From the NCBI GenBank assembly GCA_016703225.1, contig JADJCM010000001.1:62001-126000 (forward strand): 64,000 nucleotides of DNA. Direction: 5' to 3'. This DNA is from Lysobacterales bacterium (GTDB lineage Bacteria; Pseudomonadota; Gammaproteobacteria; Xanthomonadales; Ahniellaceae). The translations under genes were made by a program, and so were the position numbers. The notes beneath the pieces are model-generated. The model worked only from the letters and a program-made list of their open reading frames with translations. It was not told the origin of the DNA and made no database searches. Below are positions 23,281-33,454 of the stretch, piece after piece (the stretch's first letter is position 1; the number at the start of each line of letters is the position of its first letter).

Positions 23281-24194
23281 CCCTACGACGCCCGGCCCAT
23301 CCATGCGCGTCGATGCGCGGCGATGCGCGTCGACTCGCGTAATCGAATGGACTCACCCCCTCACCGAGGCGTCTAGGCGCCAGGAGTGGTGAACTGCGTG
23401 CACCACGACCAAAGTGAGAGGGCGAGCCCATGAACGAGTGTATGGCACGTGTGCGGACGTTGGCGATCGATCTGGCGAAGAGCGTTTTCCAAGTGGCCGG
23501 CGAGGACGAGCGAGGCACTGTTGTTTTCGAGGACCGGATCAAGTCGCGCGAGTCGTTTGTCGAGTTCCTGAGGACGCTGAAACCGCCGTTGGTGGTGCTT
23601 ATGGAGACCGGCCCTGGCGCGCAGTCATGGGCGCGTGAGTTGCAGTCACACGGCATCGAGGTTTTCGTACTACCCGCACAGCGAGTGGAGGAGCATCGCA
23701 GCGGCGCCAAGAACGACCGCAAGGACACTTTCGCGATCCTGCGTGCGGGGCGCGACAAATCGATCCACGCAGTTCCGGTCAAGTCGGTGGAGCGGCTGAC
23801 GATGCAGGCTCTGCATCGGGTGCGTTCGGGGTACGTGTCGCGGCGTACGGCGATCAGCAATCAGATTCGCGGGTTGCTTACCGAGCATGGGCTGGTCTTC
23901 GCGCGCGGCGAGATGGCGCTGGTCGTTCGCCTGCGGCAGGTGCTGGAGGATGCGAGCTTGCCCATTCCCTTTCGGCTGCGCGATCTGATTGCGGATCTGT
24001 GGGCGGAGTGGGAATGCTTGGGCGAACGCATGGCTGCGCTCGACGCGGAGTTGCAGAGCGTGGCAACAACCGATCCACTGACGCGGCGCCTGATGACGGT
24101 TCCTGGTGTAGGGGCCGATGACTGCGACCGCATTGGTGTGCAAGGACTTGAATCCAGAACGCTTTGCCAATGCGCGACAATTTGCGGCGTATTT

Positions 24195-24200
24195 TGGCGT
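24195..24200 (+). repeat. Target-site duplication TGGCGT, left copy
   Basis: The hexamer TGGCGT at 24195-24200 is repeated at 26092-26097 on the other side of the nested element. Keeping one copy restores the transposase reading frame (TTT GGC GTG GTG CCA). A duplication of 5-6 bp is normal for IS1634-type elements. Confidence 0.7.
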
Positions 24201-26091
24201 CTCAGGTTCCGCAGTTCGCGCTGAAATCCAGGCGGTTTCGAGGGCCAGAATGCTTGAAGTGTCGCGGTTTTGCTGGGGTTCGTTGTGGATAAGCCGAATT
24301 CTCGTGTAGTTACACGAATGACCCCTACTGGCTATTGCAGGCTGGCGATAGGCGGGTATATGGTAGGCACATGTTCACGCGCATCTCCCGCTCCGGTGGC
24401 CGGGCCTATCTGCAGTTGGTTCAGGCGTACCGCAACGAGGCGGGCGATCCGCGATCGCGCGTGGTCGCGAACCTGGGGCGGCTCGATCAGCTCACCGAGA
24501 AGACACTCGCGCCACTGATCGCCGGGCTCGAGCGTGCCGCAGGGCGCGCGCCGCAGGTGGCCGAAAACGTGCCGGCCGTGGTGTTCGAGTCATCCAAGGC
24601 ATTTGGCGATTTGTATGTGTTGCATGCGCTGTGGTCGGAACTGGGCTTGGCTGCGGCGCTGTCGCGCGCTGCGTTCGTCGCGGCGGCAGTTCGACGCGGC
24701 AGCGATGGTTCGCGCGATGGTGTTCAATCGCTTGTGCGAGCCGGAGTCGAAGCTTGGAATGCTGCGTTGGCTGGACACTGTGGCGATGCCGGAGATGCCG
24801 GCGGCGGTGACGCACGACCACTTGCTGCGCGCCATGGATGCGTTGATGGATCGCGTCGACGATGTGGAGTCCGCAGTGGCTGCACAGCTGCGACCGCTGC
24901 TCGACAGCGAGTTGTCGGTGGTGTTCTACGACTTGACGACGATCCGCATCAGCGGTGCCAGCGACGTCTCCAGCGATGCGCATCGGGGCTGAGCAAGGAA
25001 ACTGGCGGTGTCGCGCGGCAGTTCGTGCTCGGCGTGATCCAGACGGCACAGGGTTTGCCGATCGCGCATCAGGTGCATGCCGGCAACGTCGGCGAAGTCA
25101 CGACATTGATTCCGATGATCGAGGCCACGCTCAAGCGCGCTATGCCCTGAAGCGCGTCGTGCTGGTCGCCGACCGCGGCTTGTTGAGCCTCGACAACCTG
25201 GCGGCGATCGAAGCCCTGCGCACGCCTGCGGACAAGCCGATCGAATACATCCTCGCGGTGCCCGGCCGGCGTTACACCGAGTTCGCCGACATCGTGCGCG
25301 CGGCGGAAATCAACGATGGCGTCGGCGAGTCGGTGTGGCAATCACGTCGCCTGGTGATCGCCCACGACGAAGATCGCGCGCAACGACAACACGCCGAGCG
25401 GCGCAAGACCGTCGAGCGCCTTGGCGATGAGGGCGAGCGCATGGCCAAGCGGCTGGACGACGAAGATGCCGGACAGCCTCAGCGCGGGCGCAAGTCGAGT
25501 GACCGCCGCGCGTACCTGCGCTTCTCGGAACAAGTGAAAGCGCAAGGTCTCAGCCGCATCCTCAAGGCTGATCTCAACGCCGACCAGTTCAGCTTCGACA
25601 TTGACGAGGATGCGATCCAGGATGCAGAGCAGTTCGACGGCAAACTGCTGCTGGTCACCAACACCACCTTCAATGCCGCCGACGTGGTTGATCGCTACAA
25701 GTCCCTCGCAGACATCGAGCGCGGCTTCCGCGTCCTCAAGAGCGACATCGACATCGCGCCGGTGCACCACCGCCTGCCGGAGCGGATCCGCGCCCACGCC
25801 CTGATCTGCTTCCTCGCACTCGTCATGCATCGCGTCACGCGCCAGCGCCTGCGCGACAGCAAGAGCCCGCTGTCACCGACCCGCGCTCTCGCGATGCTCC
25901 AAGCAAATCCAGAAACACCGCGTCGCCATCGATCACAAGCCCGTCAGCGGCATCAGCCGAATCAGCCCCGAGCAAACCGACCTGTTCAGCGCTCAATCTC
26001 CCCCGCCACCCCAAGCCAACGCCTTGTAGTCACATTTTGCCTGTTCGGCATCAATGAAATCAATGCTTTACGGCGCCAACTGCGGAACTGG
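24201..26091 (+). mobile_element. IS1634-like (IS4 superfamily) insertion sequence
   Basis: About 1.89 kb, inserted in the IS110-type transposase gene. Near-terminal inverted repeats: GTTCCGCAGTTCGCGC at 24206-24221 against the complement of 26073-26088, 15 of 16 positions matching. Flanked by the 6-bp duplication TGGCGT. It carries one long transposase gene in the same orientation. The family call rests on the transposase and on element size. Confidence 0.75.
24371..26029 (+). pseudogene. IS1634-like transposase with several frameshifts
   Basis: Start ATG 24371 (MFTRISRSGGRAYLQLV). The protein can be followed through four frames: LGLAAALSRA, shift near 24670; AMVFNRLCEPESKLGMLRWL to VVFYDLTTIRI with the first catalytic Asp region, shift near 24990; KETGGVARQFVLGVIQTAQGLPIAHQVHAGN, shift near 25140; LKRVVLVADRGLLSLDNL with the second Asp region, then the long run to DVVDRYKSLADIERGFRVLKSDIDIAPVHH (Y-x2-R-x3-E-x6-K signature, E present) and ALICFLALVMHR; a last shift near 25905 before the end at TAG 26027-26029. 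Complete in content but not translatable as read. Confidence 0.8.
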
Positions 26092-26097
26092 TGGCGT
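26092..26097 (+). repeat. Target-site duplication TGGCGT, right copy
   Basis: Right-hand partner of 24195-24200, flanking the nested IS1634-like element. Confidence 0.7.
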
Positions 26098-26692
26098 GGT
26101 GCCAGATCAGGCGAGCAGTGGCAATCGAATCCGGCTGAGGGGCATGTCCAAGCGCGGAGATGGCTATGTCCGCAGCCTACTGATCAACGGTGCACATGCT
26201 GTGTTGCGACAAGTGAATCCGGCGTGCGAGGAAAGAAAACATCCGCATCGTCTTCGCCGCTGGAAGGAGAAGCTGGGCAGCAAGGCTGCTGCGGTGCGCC
26301 TGGCCAATCGCAACCTGAGAATCATGTACGCGTTGCTGAAGAACGGCGGCAGCTACCGCGAGGATGCCGCCATGAGATGAAACCTGCGTTCACCCCGGGC
26401 GCTGAGCGCCCAGCCTGCTGCTTCACGCACGAACCACAGGTAAGACCGACGCGGATCGGTTCCTAACACCTACGGCCCTTGAGGCCTACACGTGAATTGG
26501 CAGTCCGCGTGCTCATCCGATGCTGGCCCAGGCGATGCTTCGCCGATCAGAGGCCTGATACATAGACGCAGCCAAGGTCCGTGAAAAAAGCAGCGGTTGA
26601 CGGAGGGGGTGAGTCCATACATAGGGTGTGCCGAGCAAAGCGAGGCGCACCGCTCAACCCAGCCCGCGGACTCTTCTTGCTGCGCTGCACGA

Positions 26693-26721
26693 TTGACAGT
26701 CTGTAACGACGCGCCTAGCTT
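26693..26721 (+). promoter_or_regulatory. Sigma70-type promoter for the secreted protease gene
   Basis: TTGACA (26693-26698), a 17-base spacer, TAGCTT (26716-26721). The start codon at 26872 would have a leader of about 145 nt. Perfect -35 and ideal spacing; the -10 is weak. Confidence 0.5.
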
Positions 26722-26871
26722 CCGGCGCTGCCGTGCAGGGGGGCGATGCGTCGCAGAAATGGGCGCGTCTTCACTCGAGTCTCCAAAACAGATCGCCGAC
26801 CGCGCCGCAGAACGGCGGCAGAGGAGCGTCGCGGCCACTGCGGGACCACGCCAAATCTCTGGGGAGAAATG

Positions 26872-29016
26872 ATGAAGCTTCAAGCGCAATTGCTGTTGTC
26901 TGCCTCGCTTGCCGCCGCCTTGATGGCGGTCGGCCCCGTGACCCTTGCCGCCGATGCACCAGCGCCCGAAATGCGCTCCGGCATAGACCGCGTCGCGGAC
27001 TTCAGCGAGTTCGAACTGGAAGTCGGATTCGGCAAGCGCATCGCGCGCCGTGATTCGGATCTCGGCACCCGACGCCTCGTTCATCAAGGTGCATTTCGAT
27101 TACTTCCAGCCTGCCCAAGGGCCTGGCCGTCGAAGTGTTCAATCGCGACGGCAGCGAGATTTATCGTTATGGCAACGAGCAACGCGACGCTTACACCTTT
27201 GACGCCAAGATCGGCCAGAACGGCATCAACAGTTTTGCCGCCATGTCGATCCATGGCGATGTCGCCAAGATTCGCATCGTCGGCACGGCGCAGGAGCGCT
27301 GGACCGCGGCGCACGGTATCCGCGTCAGCCGAATCCTCGAAGGATTTCCGGAAGAGCTGAAGCCCACACTCGCAGCTGAAGGACTGTGGCGATCGGCGCT
27401 GGCCCGAAGTCGATCTGCGGCGTCGACAACAAGCAGGCAGCGGCGTGTTTCGTCATCGGATCGCCACCGCGTTCGATCGCGCGCGTCCGGTCGGCAAGTT
27501 GATTCTGGCAGCGGCGGTTCGTGCACGGCCTGGCGCGTTGGCGCAAGCAACCACCTGTTCACGAATAACCATTGCTTCACCACCACCGCGCAAGCACAGG
27601 CTGCGGAAGTGTGGTTCAACTACCAGCGTGCGACTGTGCCAGCAGCACCGGCGCGACCGTGACCAAGGTCACCGGCAACACCATGCTGAAGACCGACGCG
27701 ACGCTCGATTACACTTGTTCTCGGTCAACAACCTCGCGTCGATCGCGAGCTTCGGCTACCTCGGACTGGATATCAGCGCCGACGACGAACCAGGAGATCT
27801 ACATTCCGCAGCATCCGGGCGGGCGCATGAAGGAGATCGCGACCACGGTCGACGGCGGCGCGCGCTGCAAGGTCGACAACGCGAACCAGGACGGCAATGC
27901 CGCCGGCACCGACGCCGGTTACACCTGCGACACCGAACAGGGTTCTTCGGGTTCGCCGGTCGTCGCACGTTCGACGAACAAGGCGATCGCGCTGCACCAC
28001 TTCGGCGGTTGCAACAACTCCGCGCCAAGTTCTCGCTGATCTGGCCGCAAGTCTCGTCGTTCTTCGGTGGCACCGTGCCGAACGGCGATACCGGCACGCC
28101 GAGCAACGCCGCGCCGACGGCGAACTTCTCGGTCACGACGAGCGGCCTGGTCGCGAGCTTCACCGACAGCAGTACCGACAGCGACGGCACGATCGCGTCG
28201 CGCAGCTGGAACTTCGGTGATGGCACCACAAGCACGGCGACGAACCCGAGCAAGACCTATGCGGCCGCGGGCACCTACAACGTGACCCTGACCGTGACCG
28301 ACAATGGCGGTGCGACGAACAGCAAGTCGTCATCGGTCACTGTCGGCACCACGAACACGGTGTTGCAGAACGGCGTCGCCAAGACCGGACTCGGCGCGGC
28401 GATCGGCACCTCGTTGAACTTCACCATGGTCGTGCCGTCCGATTCGACCGGACTGAAGTTCGTGTTGGCCGGTGGTACCGGTGATGCCGACCTGTTCGTC
28501 AAGTTCGGCTCGGCACCGACCGACACCGTCTACGACTGCAAGTCGGAAGGTTCGACAAATGCCGAGACCTGCAACATGCCGACCGCCATGCCCGGCACCT
28601 GGTACGTGCGCGTCAAGGCGTACGCGGCGTTCTCGGGTGCATCGCTGACCGGCAGCTACACCATCACCGGTCCGCGCCAGACCTACAGCAACACCGCCGA
28701 CTACCAGATCCGCGACAACACCACAGTCGACTCGCCGATCACGGTCAGCGGTCGTAGCGGCAACGCACCGACGAATGCCTCGGTCTCGGTGAACATCGTG
28801 CATACCTATCAGGGCGACCTGAAGGTCGACCTGGTCGCGCCCGATGGCTCGCTGTACAACATCCACAACCGCACCGGCTCCGGCACCGACAACGTGATCA
28901 AGACGGTCACGCTGAATCTCGGAACCGAAGCGCTGAACGGCATCTGGAAGTTGCGCGTCAACGACAACGCCGCCGGCGATACCGGTTACATCAACCAGTG
29001 GTCGGTCACCTTCTGA
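26872..29016 (+). pseudogene. Secreted trypsin-like serine protease with PKD, PPC and P domains (multiple frameshifts)
   Basis: GGGGAG lies just before ATG ATG at 26869/26872. Signal peptide LLLSASLAAALMAVGPVTLAA. The protease region is readable only by changing frame about seven times between 27055 and 28025: SFIKVHFDYFQ, LAVEVFNRDGSEIYRYG, ICGVDNKQAAACF, GSGGSCTAWRVGASNHLFTNNHCF (catalytic His), FGYLGLDIS (Asp region), EQGSSGSPVV (catalytic Ser). From 28025 the frame is clean: PKD domain (SFTDSSTDSDGTIASRSWNFGDG), PPC domain (LKFVLAGGTGDADLFVKFG, GTWYVRVKAY) and proprotein-convertase P domain (VNIVHTYQGDLKVDLVAPDG, GIWKLRVND). Likely an extracellular peptidase. A strong terminator follows. 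Real decay or read errors are both possible, but the clean 3' half argues for a recent origin of the lesions. Confidence 0.8.
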
Positions 29017-29042
29017 GGCCGATCCGGCAATGCGCTACCCCG

Positions 29043-29072
29043 CACCCCGGCCTCGTGCCGGGGTGTTTTTTT
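29043..29072 (+). terminator. Rho-independent terminator of the protease gene
   Basis: Perfect 9-bp stem CACCCCGGC / GCCGGGGTG with loop CTCGT, followed by seven T (29066-29072), 27 bases after the stop codon. Confidence 0.9.
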
Positions 29073-29175
29073 CGGCCCAGCAGGCGCACGCCACCGGATT
29101 TGCGCGAAGACCTTCTTCGCGACCATGGTTGCGAGGTGGCGCGTTGTTCGCGGCTGCATTCTTGGATTCGTCCGC

Positions 29176-29429
29176 ATGCCACGAGCCATCCACGCCGTGG
29201 CGCTGCTGGCCGCGTTCGTCGCGGGCCAGGCCTGCGCCCAGGACTTCACCGCGCATGGCACGCAGCCGGGAGCTGGCGGTGCCGCTGGAGGATGTCGAGT
29301 CCTGCGCGTCCCTGCCACGGCACCTTCGGCGCACCGGCGCGGGCTTCCTGCCGCACGATTCCTGGGGCGGCCTCGATGATGTTGCACGCGACCCGCCACC
29401 CGCCGTTGCTGCGCGACGGCTTCGAGTGA
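29176..29429 (+). pseudogene. Collapsed c-type cytochrome relic ending in RDGFE
   Basis: Starts MPRAIHAVALLAAFVAGQACAQDFTAHG, a signal peptide and mature start. With one-base corrections it continues LAVPLEDVESCASCHGTFG, giving a CxxCH haem site, and SWGG...SMMLHATR, a stretch I associate with secreted multihaem-type cytochromes. The rest of such a protein is missing: 13 codons later the frame runs straight into PPLLRDGFE and stops at 29429. The last 25 bases match the 3' end of the gene at 21874-23229 with a single change, and the REP-like repeat follows in both places. An internal deletion or a recombination between tails would explain it. Confidence 0.55.
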
Positions 29430-29433
29430 CCGC

Positions 29434-29461
29434 ATCGGTGCGCACCGCGTTGCGGTGCACA
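29434..29461. repeat. REP-like palindromic repeat, copy 2
   Basis: Identical to 23253-23280 and placed the same way: a few bases after a stop codon that ends an RDGFE reading frame, and next to IS110-type sequence. Confidence 0.7.
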
Positions 29462-29469
29462 GCCCTGCA

Positions 29470-29650
29470 GGAACCCATTCCTCCGTCAAGCGCTGTCTTT
29501 CCTGCGAACCGTGGCGGCGCCCAGGGATCACGCCTCTGATCGGCGAAGCAGCGACTGCAGCTACTCGCCCATGATTGCGCGCCAGGCCCGGTCACCATCA
29601 TCACCACCCAAGACCGTCTCAGCGTCCTCCCGAAGAAGCGCCCTGCGTCT
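29470..29650 (-). mobile_element. IS110-type relic in inverse orientation
   Basis: On the minus strand, 29566-29645 is homologous to the transposase region coding for FLRTLKPPLVVLMETGPGAQSWA at about 23565-23635, with base changes and frame loss. The left part (29475-29546) matches the non-coding right end of the full element (about 26538-26612; shared GCCTCTGATCGGCGAAGCA and CTCCGTCAA). So an internally deleted, diverged copy lies here, pointing the opposite way, 10 bp from a REP-like repeat. Confidence 0.6.
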
Positions 29651-30865
29651 TTCGGTGGTTTCGGAGCAGACCACGCATCGCCTCCGAGACCGCGAACTGG
29701 TCCGGGGTGTAGCCGCGTTCGGTTTCGGCGTTGGGGTTGGCGCCGGCTGCGAGCAGCAGCCGTGCGGCGGAGAGGCGGTCATGGCGAGCGGCGAAGTTGA
29801 GCGGGGTATTGCCATCGCCATCACTGGATTCGAGGTCGGCGCCGCTTGCGATCAAGGCACGCACCAGCGCGTCGTCGGGGCAGTGGCGCATGGCCGCGTG
29901 CAGCATCGATATCTCTGGGCGGGTGCCGTTCGCGTCGGCGCCATCGGCGAGCAGCCAGAGCGCGGCGTCGGCATGACCGTTGCGGATCGCTGCGGCGAGC
30001 GCGGTGCTGCGATGCCAGCCGCTGCCGAAGACGCGGCGCGCGCTGACCCGATCCGCCTCGACCAGGCGACGCATCGCGGCGACGTCGCCGAGACTCGCGG
30101 CGCAGAGCAGATCGTGTGCGGCGCCGAGCCGCAGCAGCTGCTGCACCGTCTGCGCGTGGCCATGGAAAGCGGCGACATCGACGCCCGGCTCGCCCTGCGC
30201 CGTGCGCGCGGTGGCCACTGCCAGCGCACCGATCTGATCGGCGAACAGGACAACACCGCATCGAGTCCGCCGCGCGCTGCAGTCACGGCGTTGTCGCCTT
30301 GCGCACCATGCTGCAGCGGATCGACGCCGAGCACGATCAGGTCACGCAGCAGCCGCAGGCGCGCCACGGCTTCACGCGGCGGCCAGAGTGCGCCGCAGCC
30401 GCGCACGAACAGCAGCAACACGTTGCTGCCTTCGTGGTCGCGAACATCGACCGCGGCGCCGCGTGCGAGCAGGGCATCGAGGCCGGCGGCACAGGTATTG
30501 TAGGTCGCGGTCATCAGCGGCGTCTGACCGGCATCGTTGCGCGCGTCGATGTCGGCACCTCGACCAATGACCTCGTCGAGCAGACCATGCACCGGCGGAT
30601 ACGGTGCCATGCAATGCAACAGCGTCTGTCCGATCGGGCCGACGTCGCGCACGTCGACTCCCGCAGCGAGCAACTCCGCGAGCGCCGCGGCATTCTCGAA
30701 ACGCGCCGCCAGATGCGCGGCGGGTCGCCACAGCTGTCGTAGCAATCGGGTGACACGCCCTGCTGCAGCAACCTGCGCAAGGCCTCGACCTGCCCGCCGA
30801 CCGCCGCGGAACAACAGCGCCTGTTCCTCCGGCGAGGATGCGGAATGGCGACGGTCGCCGCTCAT
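29619..30865 (-). pseudogene. Ankyrin-repeat protein (frameshifted)
   Basis: Start ATG at 30865 with GGAG 8 nt upstream (MSGDRRHSASSPEEQALLF). Ankyrin repeats are clear across three frames: EALRRLLQQGVSPDCYDSCGDPP, then HLAARFENAAALAELLAAGVDVRD, GQTPLMTATYNTCAAGLDALLARGAAVDVRD, and after a shift near 30250 VAAFHGHAQTVQQLLRLGA, TALAAAIRNGHADAALWLLADGADANG, GNTPLNFAARHDRLSAARLLLAAGANPN. Frame breaks are near 30750, 30720 and 30250. About 410 residues if repaired; no signal peptide. The last codons run into the IS110-type relic, so the original C-terminus may be lost. Role: protein-protein interaction scaffold. Confidence 0.7.
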
Positions 30866-31011
30866 TGCGCCGACTCCGATCTCCATACCGCACTCATGCC
30901 CGCCCTCCGAGGCAACCGCTCGGGCACAAGGCTGGCGCAGGACCGAGTGCGCGAGTGTCCACCGCTGTGCTGGGGGGCTTTGCGTCAGCCTGCAGACTCA
31001 TTCGAGTTGGC

Positions 31012-33236
31012 ATGGACACCACATCGCCCCGGCGGCTTGCAGTGCAGGCGACGAGCTGCGCCTCCTGCGTCGGCCGGGTCGAGCGCGTTGCTGCGGGTGC
31101 CGGGGGTGGTGGCGGCGAGCGTGAACCTGGCGACGGAGTCGGCGCAGGTGCAGGCCGATGCAACGGTGACGGTCGAGGGCGCTGCTCGCGGCCGCGGTCG
31201 AGCCGGCTGCCGCGACCGTACCCGCCGCGATGGAGCAGCCGGATGCGGACGCGGCGATAGCGCGACGCGCAGGAGTGGCGTCACTTGCTGCTCGCGGTGT
31301 TGCTGTCGGCACCGCTGGCCCTGCCGATGCTCGGGCTGCTGTGGGGCCAGCACTGGGTGTTGCCGGCGTGGCCGCAGTAATGGCTGCTGGCGACGCCAGT
31401 GCGTTCTGGCCGGGCGCGTTTCTACCGCGCTGGCTGGGCGGCGCTGCGCGCCGGTACCGGCAACATGGACCTGCTGGTCGCGCTCGGTACCACTGCCGCC
31501 TATGGACTCAGTATGTGGCAGTGGTCGGCCGGACACGCGCACGGGGATGCGCCGCACCTGTACTTCGAGGCATCGTCGGTGGTGATCACGCTGATCCTGC
31601 TCGGCAAGTGGCTGGAGTCGCGCGCGAAACGCCAGACCACGGCGGCGATTCGCGCACTGCAGGCGCTGCGACCGCTCACCGCGCGAGTGCTGCGCGACGG
31701 CGTCGAACTGGAGCTCGCGATCGCGTTGCTGCGGCTCGGCGATCGCGTCGTGGTACTGTTCGGGGAACGCATCGCGGTCGATGGCGAGGTGGTCGAGGGC
31801 GAGAGCCAGGTCGACGAGTCGCTGCTCACTGGTGAGTCGATGCCGGTGCCGAAGCAGACCGGCGAGCGCGTCACCGGCGGCGCGATGAATGGCGAGGGGC
31901 GGCTGCTGGTGGAGACGCGCGCGCTCGGCGCCGAGACTGCGCTGGCACGCATCATCCGCCTGGTCGAGGACGCGCAGGCGAAGAAGGCGCCGATCCAGCG
32001 ACTGGTCGATCGCGTCAGCGCGGTGTTCGTGCCGGTGGTGGTGGTGATCGCCATCGCCACCCTGCTGTTCTGGGGGCTCGCGCACGGTGACTGGCCGACG
32101 GCGGTACTGAACGCAGTCGCGGTGCTCATCATCGCCTGTCCGTGTGCGCTCGGGCTGGCGACGCCGACCGGCGATCATGGCCGGCACCGGCGTCGCCGCG
32201 CGTGCCGGGATTCTGATCCGCGATGCCGAAGCGCTGGAGTTGGCGCGCGATGTCGCGGTCGTCGCCTTCGACAAGACCCGGCACGCTGACCGAAGGCCGC
32301 CCGCGTCTGCTGCAGGTGCAGGCATTCGATGGCGACGAGGCGCTGCTGATCGGCCTCGCGGCGGCGTTGCAATCAGGCAGCGAACATCCGCTGGCGCGCG
32401 CGGTGCTGGTCGCAGCGCGCGAGCGGGGCATCGCCATCACGGCTGCGCCCGAGGTGCGCGCGATCGCCGGCCAGGGCGTGCGCGGTCGCGTCGCCGGGCG
32501 CGAGCTGTCGCTCGGCAATGCCCGCCTGATGCAGGCGGCTGGCATCGATCTTTCGTCGCTGCAAGCGCACGCCGATGCACAGGCCGCGCTCGGCCGCAGC
32601 GTGGCGTGGCTGGCGACGCCGGACGCGGGCGTGCTGGCGCTGCTCGCGTTCGGCGACCGAATCCGCCCGCAGTCGCGCGCGGCGATTGCCCTGCTCGCAG
32701 CGCGCGGCCTGCGCACGGTGCTGATCTCGGGCGACAACCGCGGCGCGGCGATGGCGCTCGCGCGCGAAGCCGGCATCGCCGAAGCCGACGTGCACGCCGA
32801 GGTCGCACCGGGCGACAAGGCAGCGTTGCTGGATCGACTGAAACAAGGCGGCCGCGTGGCCATGGTCGGCGACGGCATCAACGACGCACCGGCGCTGGCC
32901 GCGGCCGATGTCGGCATCGCCATGGGCAGCGGCACCGACGTGGCCATGCAGACCGCCGCCATCACGCTGATGCGACCCGACCCGCGCCTGGTCGTGGATG
33001 CCATCGACCTGTCGCGCCGCACCACCCGCAAGATCCGCCAGAACCTGTTTTGGGCGTTCCTCTACAACGTCATCGGCATCCCGCTCGCCGCCGCCGGCCA
33101 GCTCGACCCGGTCATCGCCGGCGCCGCGATGGCGTTCTCCAGCGTCAGCGTCGTCGCCAACACCCTGCTGCTGCGCCGTTGGCGCTCGACCACGCGGGCG
33201 CACTCGGGCGCGTCGCTGCTAGCATCCCCGCCATGA
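31012..33236 (+). pseudogene. copA: Cu+-exporting-type P1B ATPase (frameshifted)
   Basis: Start ATG at 31012. One N-terminal HMA metal-binding domain with CASC (ATSCASCVGRVE), then frame shifts near 31090 and 31190. Transmembrane part, an in-frame TAA near 31378 and a shift near 31400, then a long readable stretch: SRAKRQTTAAIRAL, LLTGES, IIACPCALGLATPT (CPC metal site in TM6). Shifts near 32175 and at the phosphorylation site, where DKTGTLT is split by one extra C near 32278. Then SEHPLA, LISGDNRGAAMALA, VGDGINDAPALAAADVGIAMGSGTD and two terminal membrane helices. All P1B-1 hallmarks are present, so the gene was functional recently or the sequence has errors. No regulator gene adjacent. Confidence 0.82.
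33220..33225 (+). promoter_or_regulatory. -10-like TAGCAT, possible leaderless start
   Basis: TAGCAT is followed by seven bases and the ATG at 33233; no Shine-Dalgarno is present. It lies inside the 3' end of the ATPase gene, so the toxin-antitoxin-like pair may have its own promoter. Confidence 0.35.
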
Positions 33237-33454
33237 TCGATTGGTCCACCTGCCCGGAAGTCGAACGCGACGCGGCACGCCTTGGCGGCGCCTGGACCTT
33301 TCGCGGCACGCGCGTGCCGGTGTCGGCGCTGTTCGAGAATCTCGAAGAAGGTGCACGCGTACAAGACTTCATCGCGTGGTTTCCCGGCGTGTCTGCGGAT
33401 CAGGTGCGCGCGGTGCTCGAGCACGCCGCACGCAGCGCGCTGGCCGCGGCCTGA
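33233..33454 (+). CDS. DUF433 protein (antitoxin-like)
   Basis: 73 residues with the DUF433 pattern: FRGTRVPVSALFENLEEG, VQDFIAWFPGVSADQVRAVLEHA, a small winged-helix-like fold. DUF433 genes are typically followed by a PIN-like DUF5615 gene, as here, and are annotated as antitoxins. Stop and next start overlap (TGATG at 33452-33456). Confidence 0.85.
   Translation: MIDWSTCPEVERDAARLGGAWTFRGTRVPVSALFENLEEGARVQDFIAWFPGVSADQVRAVLEHAARSALAAA

Larger units (their letters stand above)
23430..26380 (+). pseudogene. IS110-family transposase, frameshifted and split by a nested IS
   Basis: The N-terminal DEDD RuvC-like domain is intact: LAIDLAKSVFQV, VLMETGPGAQSW, NDRKDTFAIL. At about 24110 (GGTGTAGGGGCC) one extra base shifts the frame between MTVPGVG and TATALVCKDLNPERF. 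At 24200 the IS1634-like element interrupts after FAAYFG. The gene resumes at 26092 with VVPDQASSGN, then RGMSKRGDGYVRSLLINGAHAVL, the C-terminal transposase_20-type domain with its serine region, and stops at 26380. Joining across the duplicated TGGCGT restores the frame, so the insertion is clean. Two independent lesions make it inactive as written. Confidence 0.85.
23347..26618 (+). mobile_element. IS110/IS1111-type insertion sequence, interrupted by a second IS
   Basis: Bounded by the inverted repeat ATGGACTCACCCCCTC (23347-23362) and its exact complement at 26603-26618, and carrying an IS110-family transposase gene. Removing the nested element leaves about 1.38 kb, the normal size for this family. 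Subterminal inverted repeats point to the IS1111 branch, whose members often insert at REP-like palindromes; a REP-like repeat lies about 67 bp to the left and another begins 6 bp to the right. Exact outer ends cannot be set because the family makes no or short target duplications. Confidence 0.8.

Noticed and set aside
26872..28030. Programmed frameshifting in the protease gene
   Set aside because: About seven shifts of both signs without a common slippery sequence; decay or read error is simpler.
30985..32325. A 446-codon minus-strand frame over the Cu ATPase
   Set aside because: It is open only because the plus-strand gene is GC-rich; the P-type ATPase motifs lie on the plus strand.
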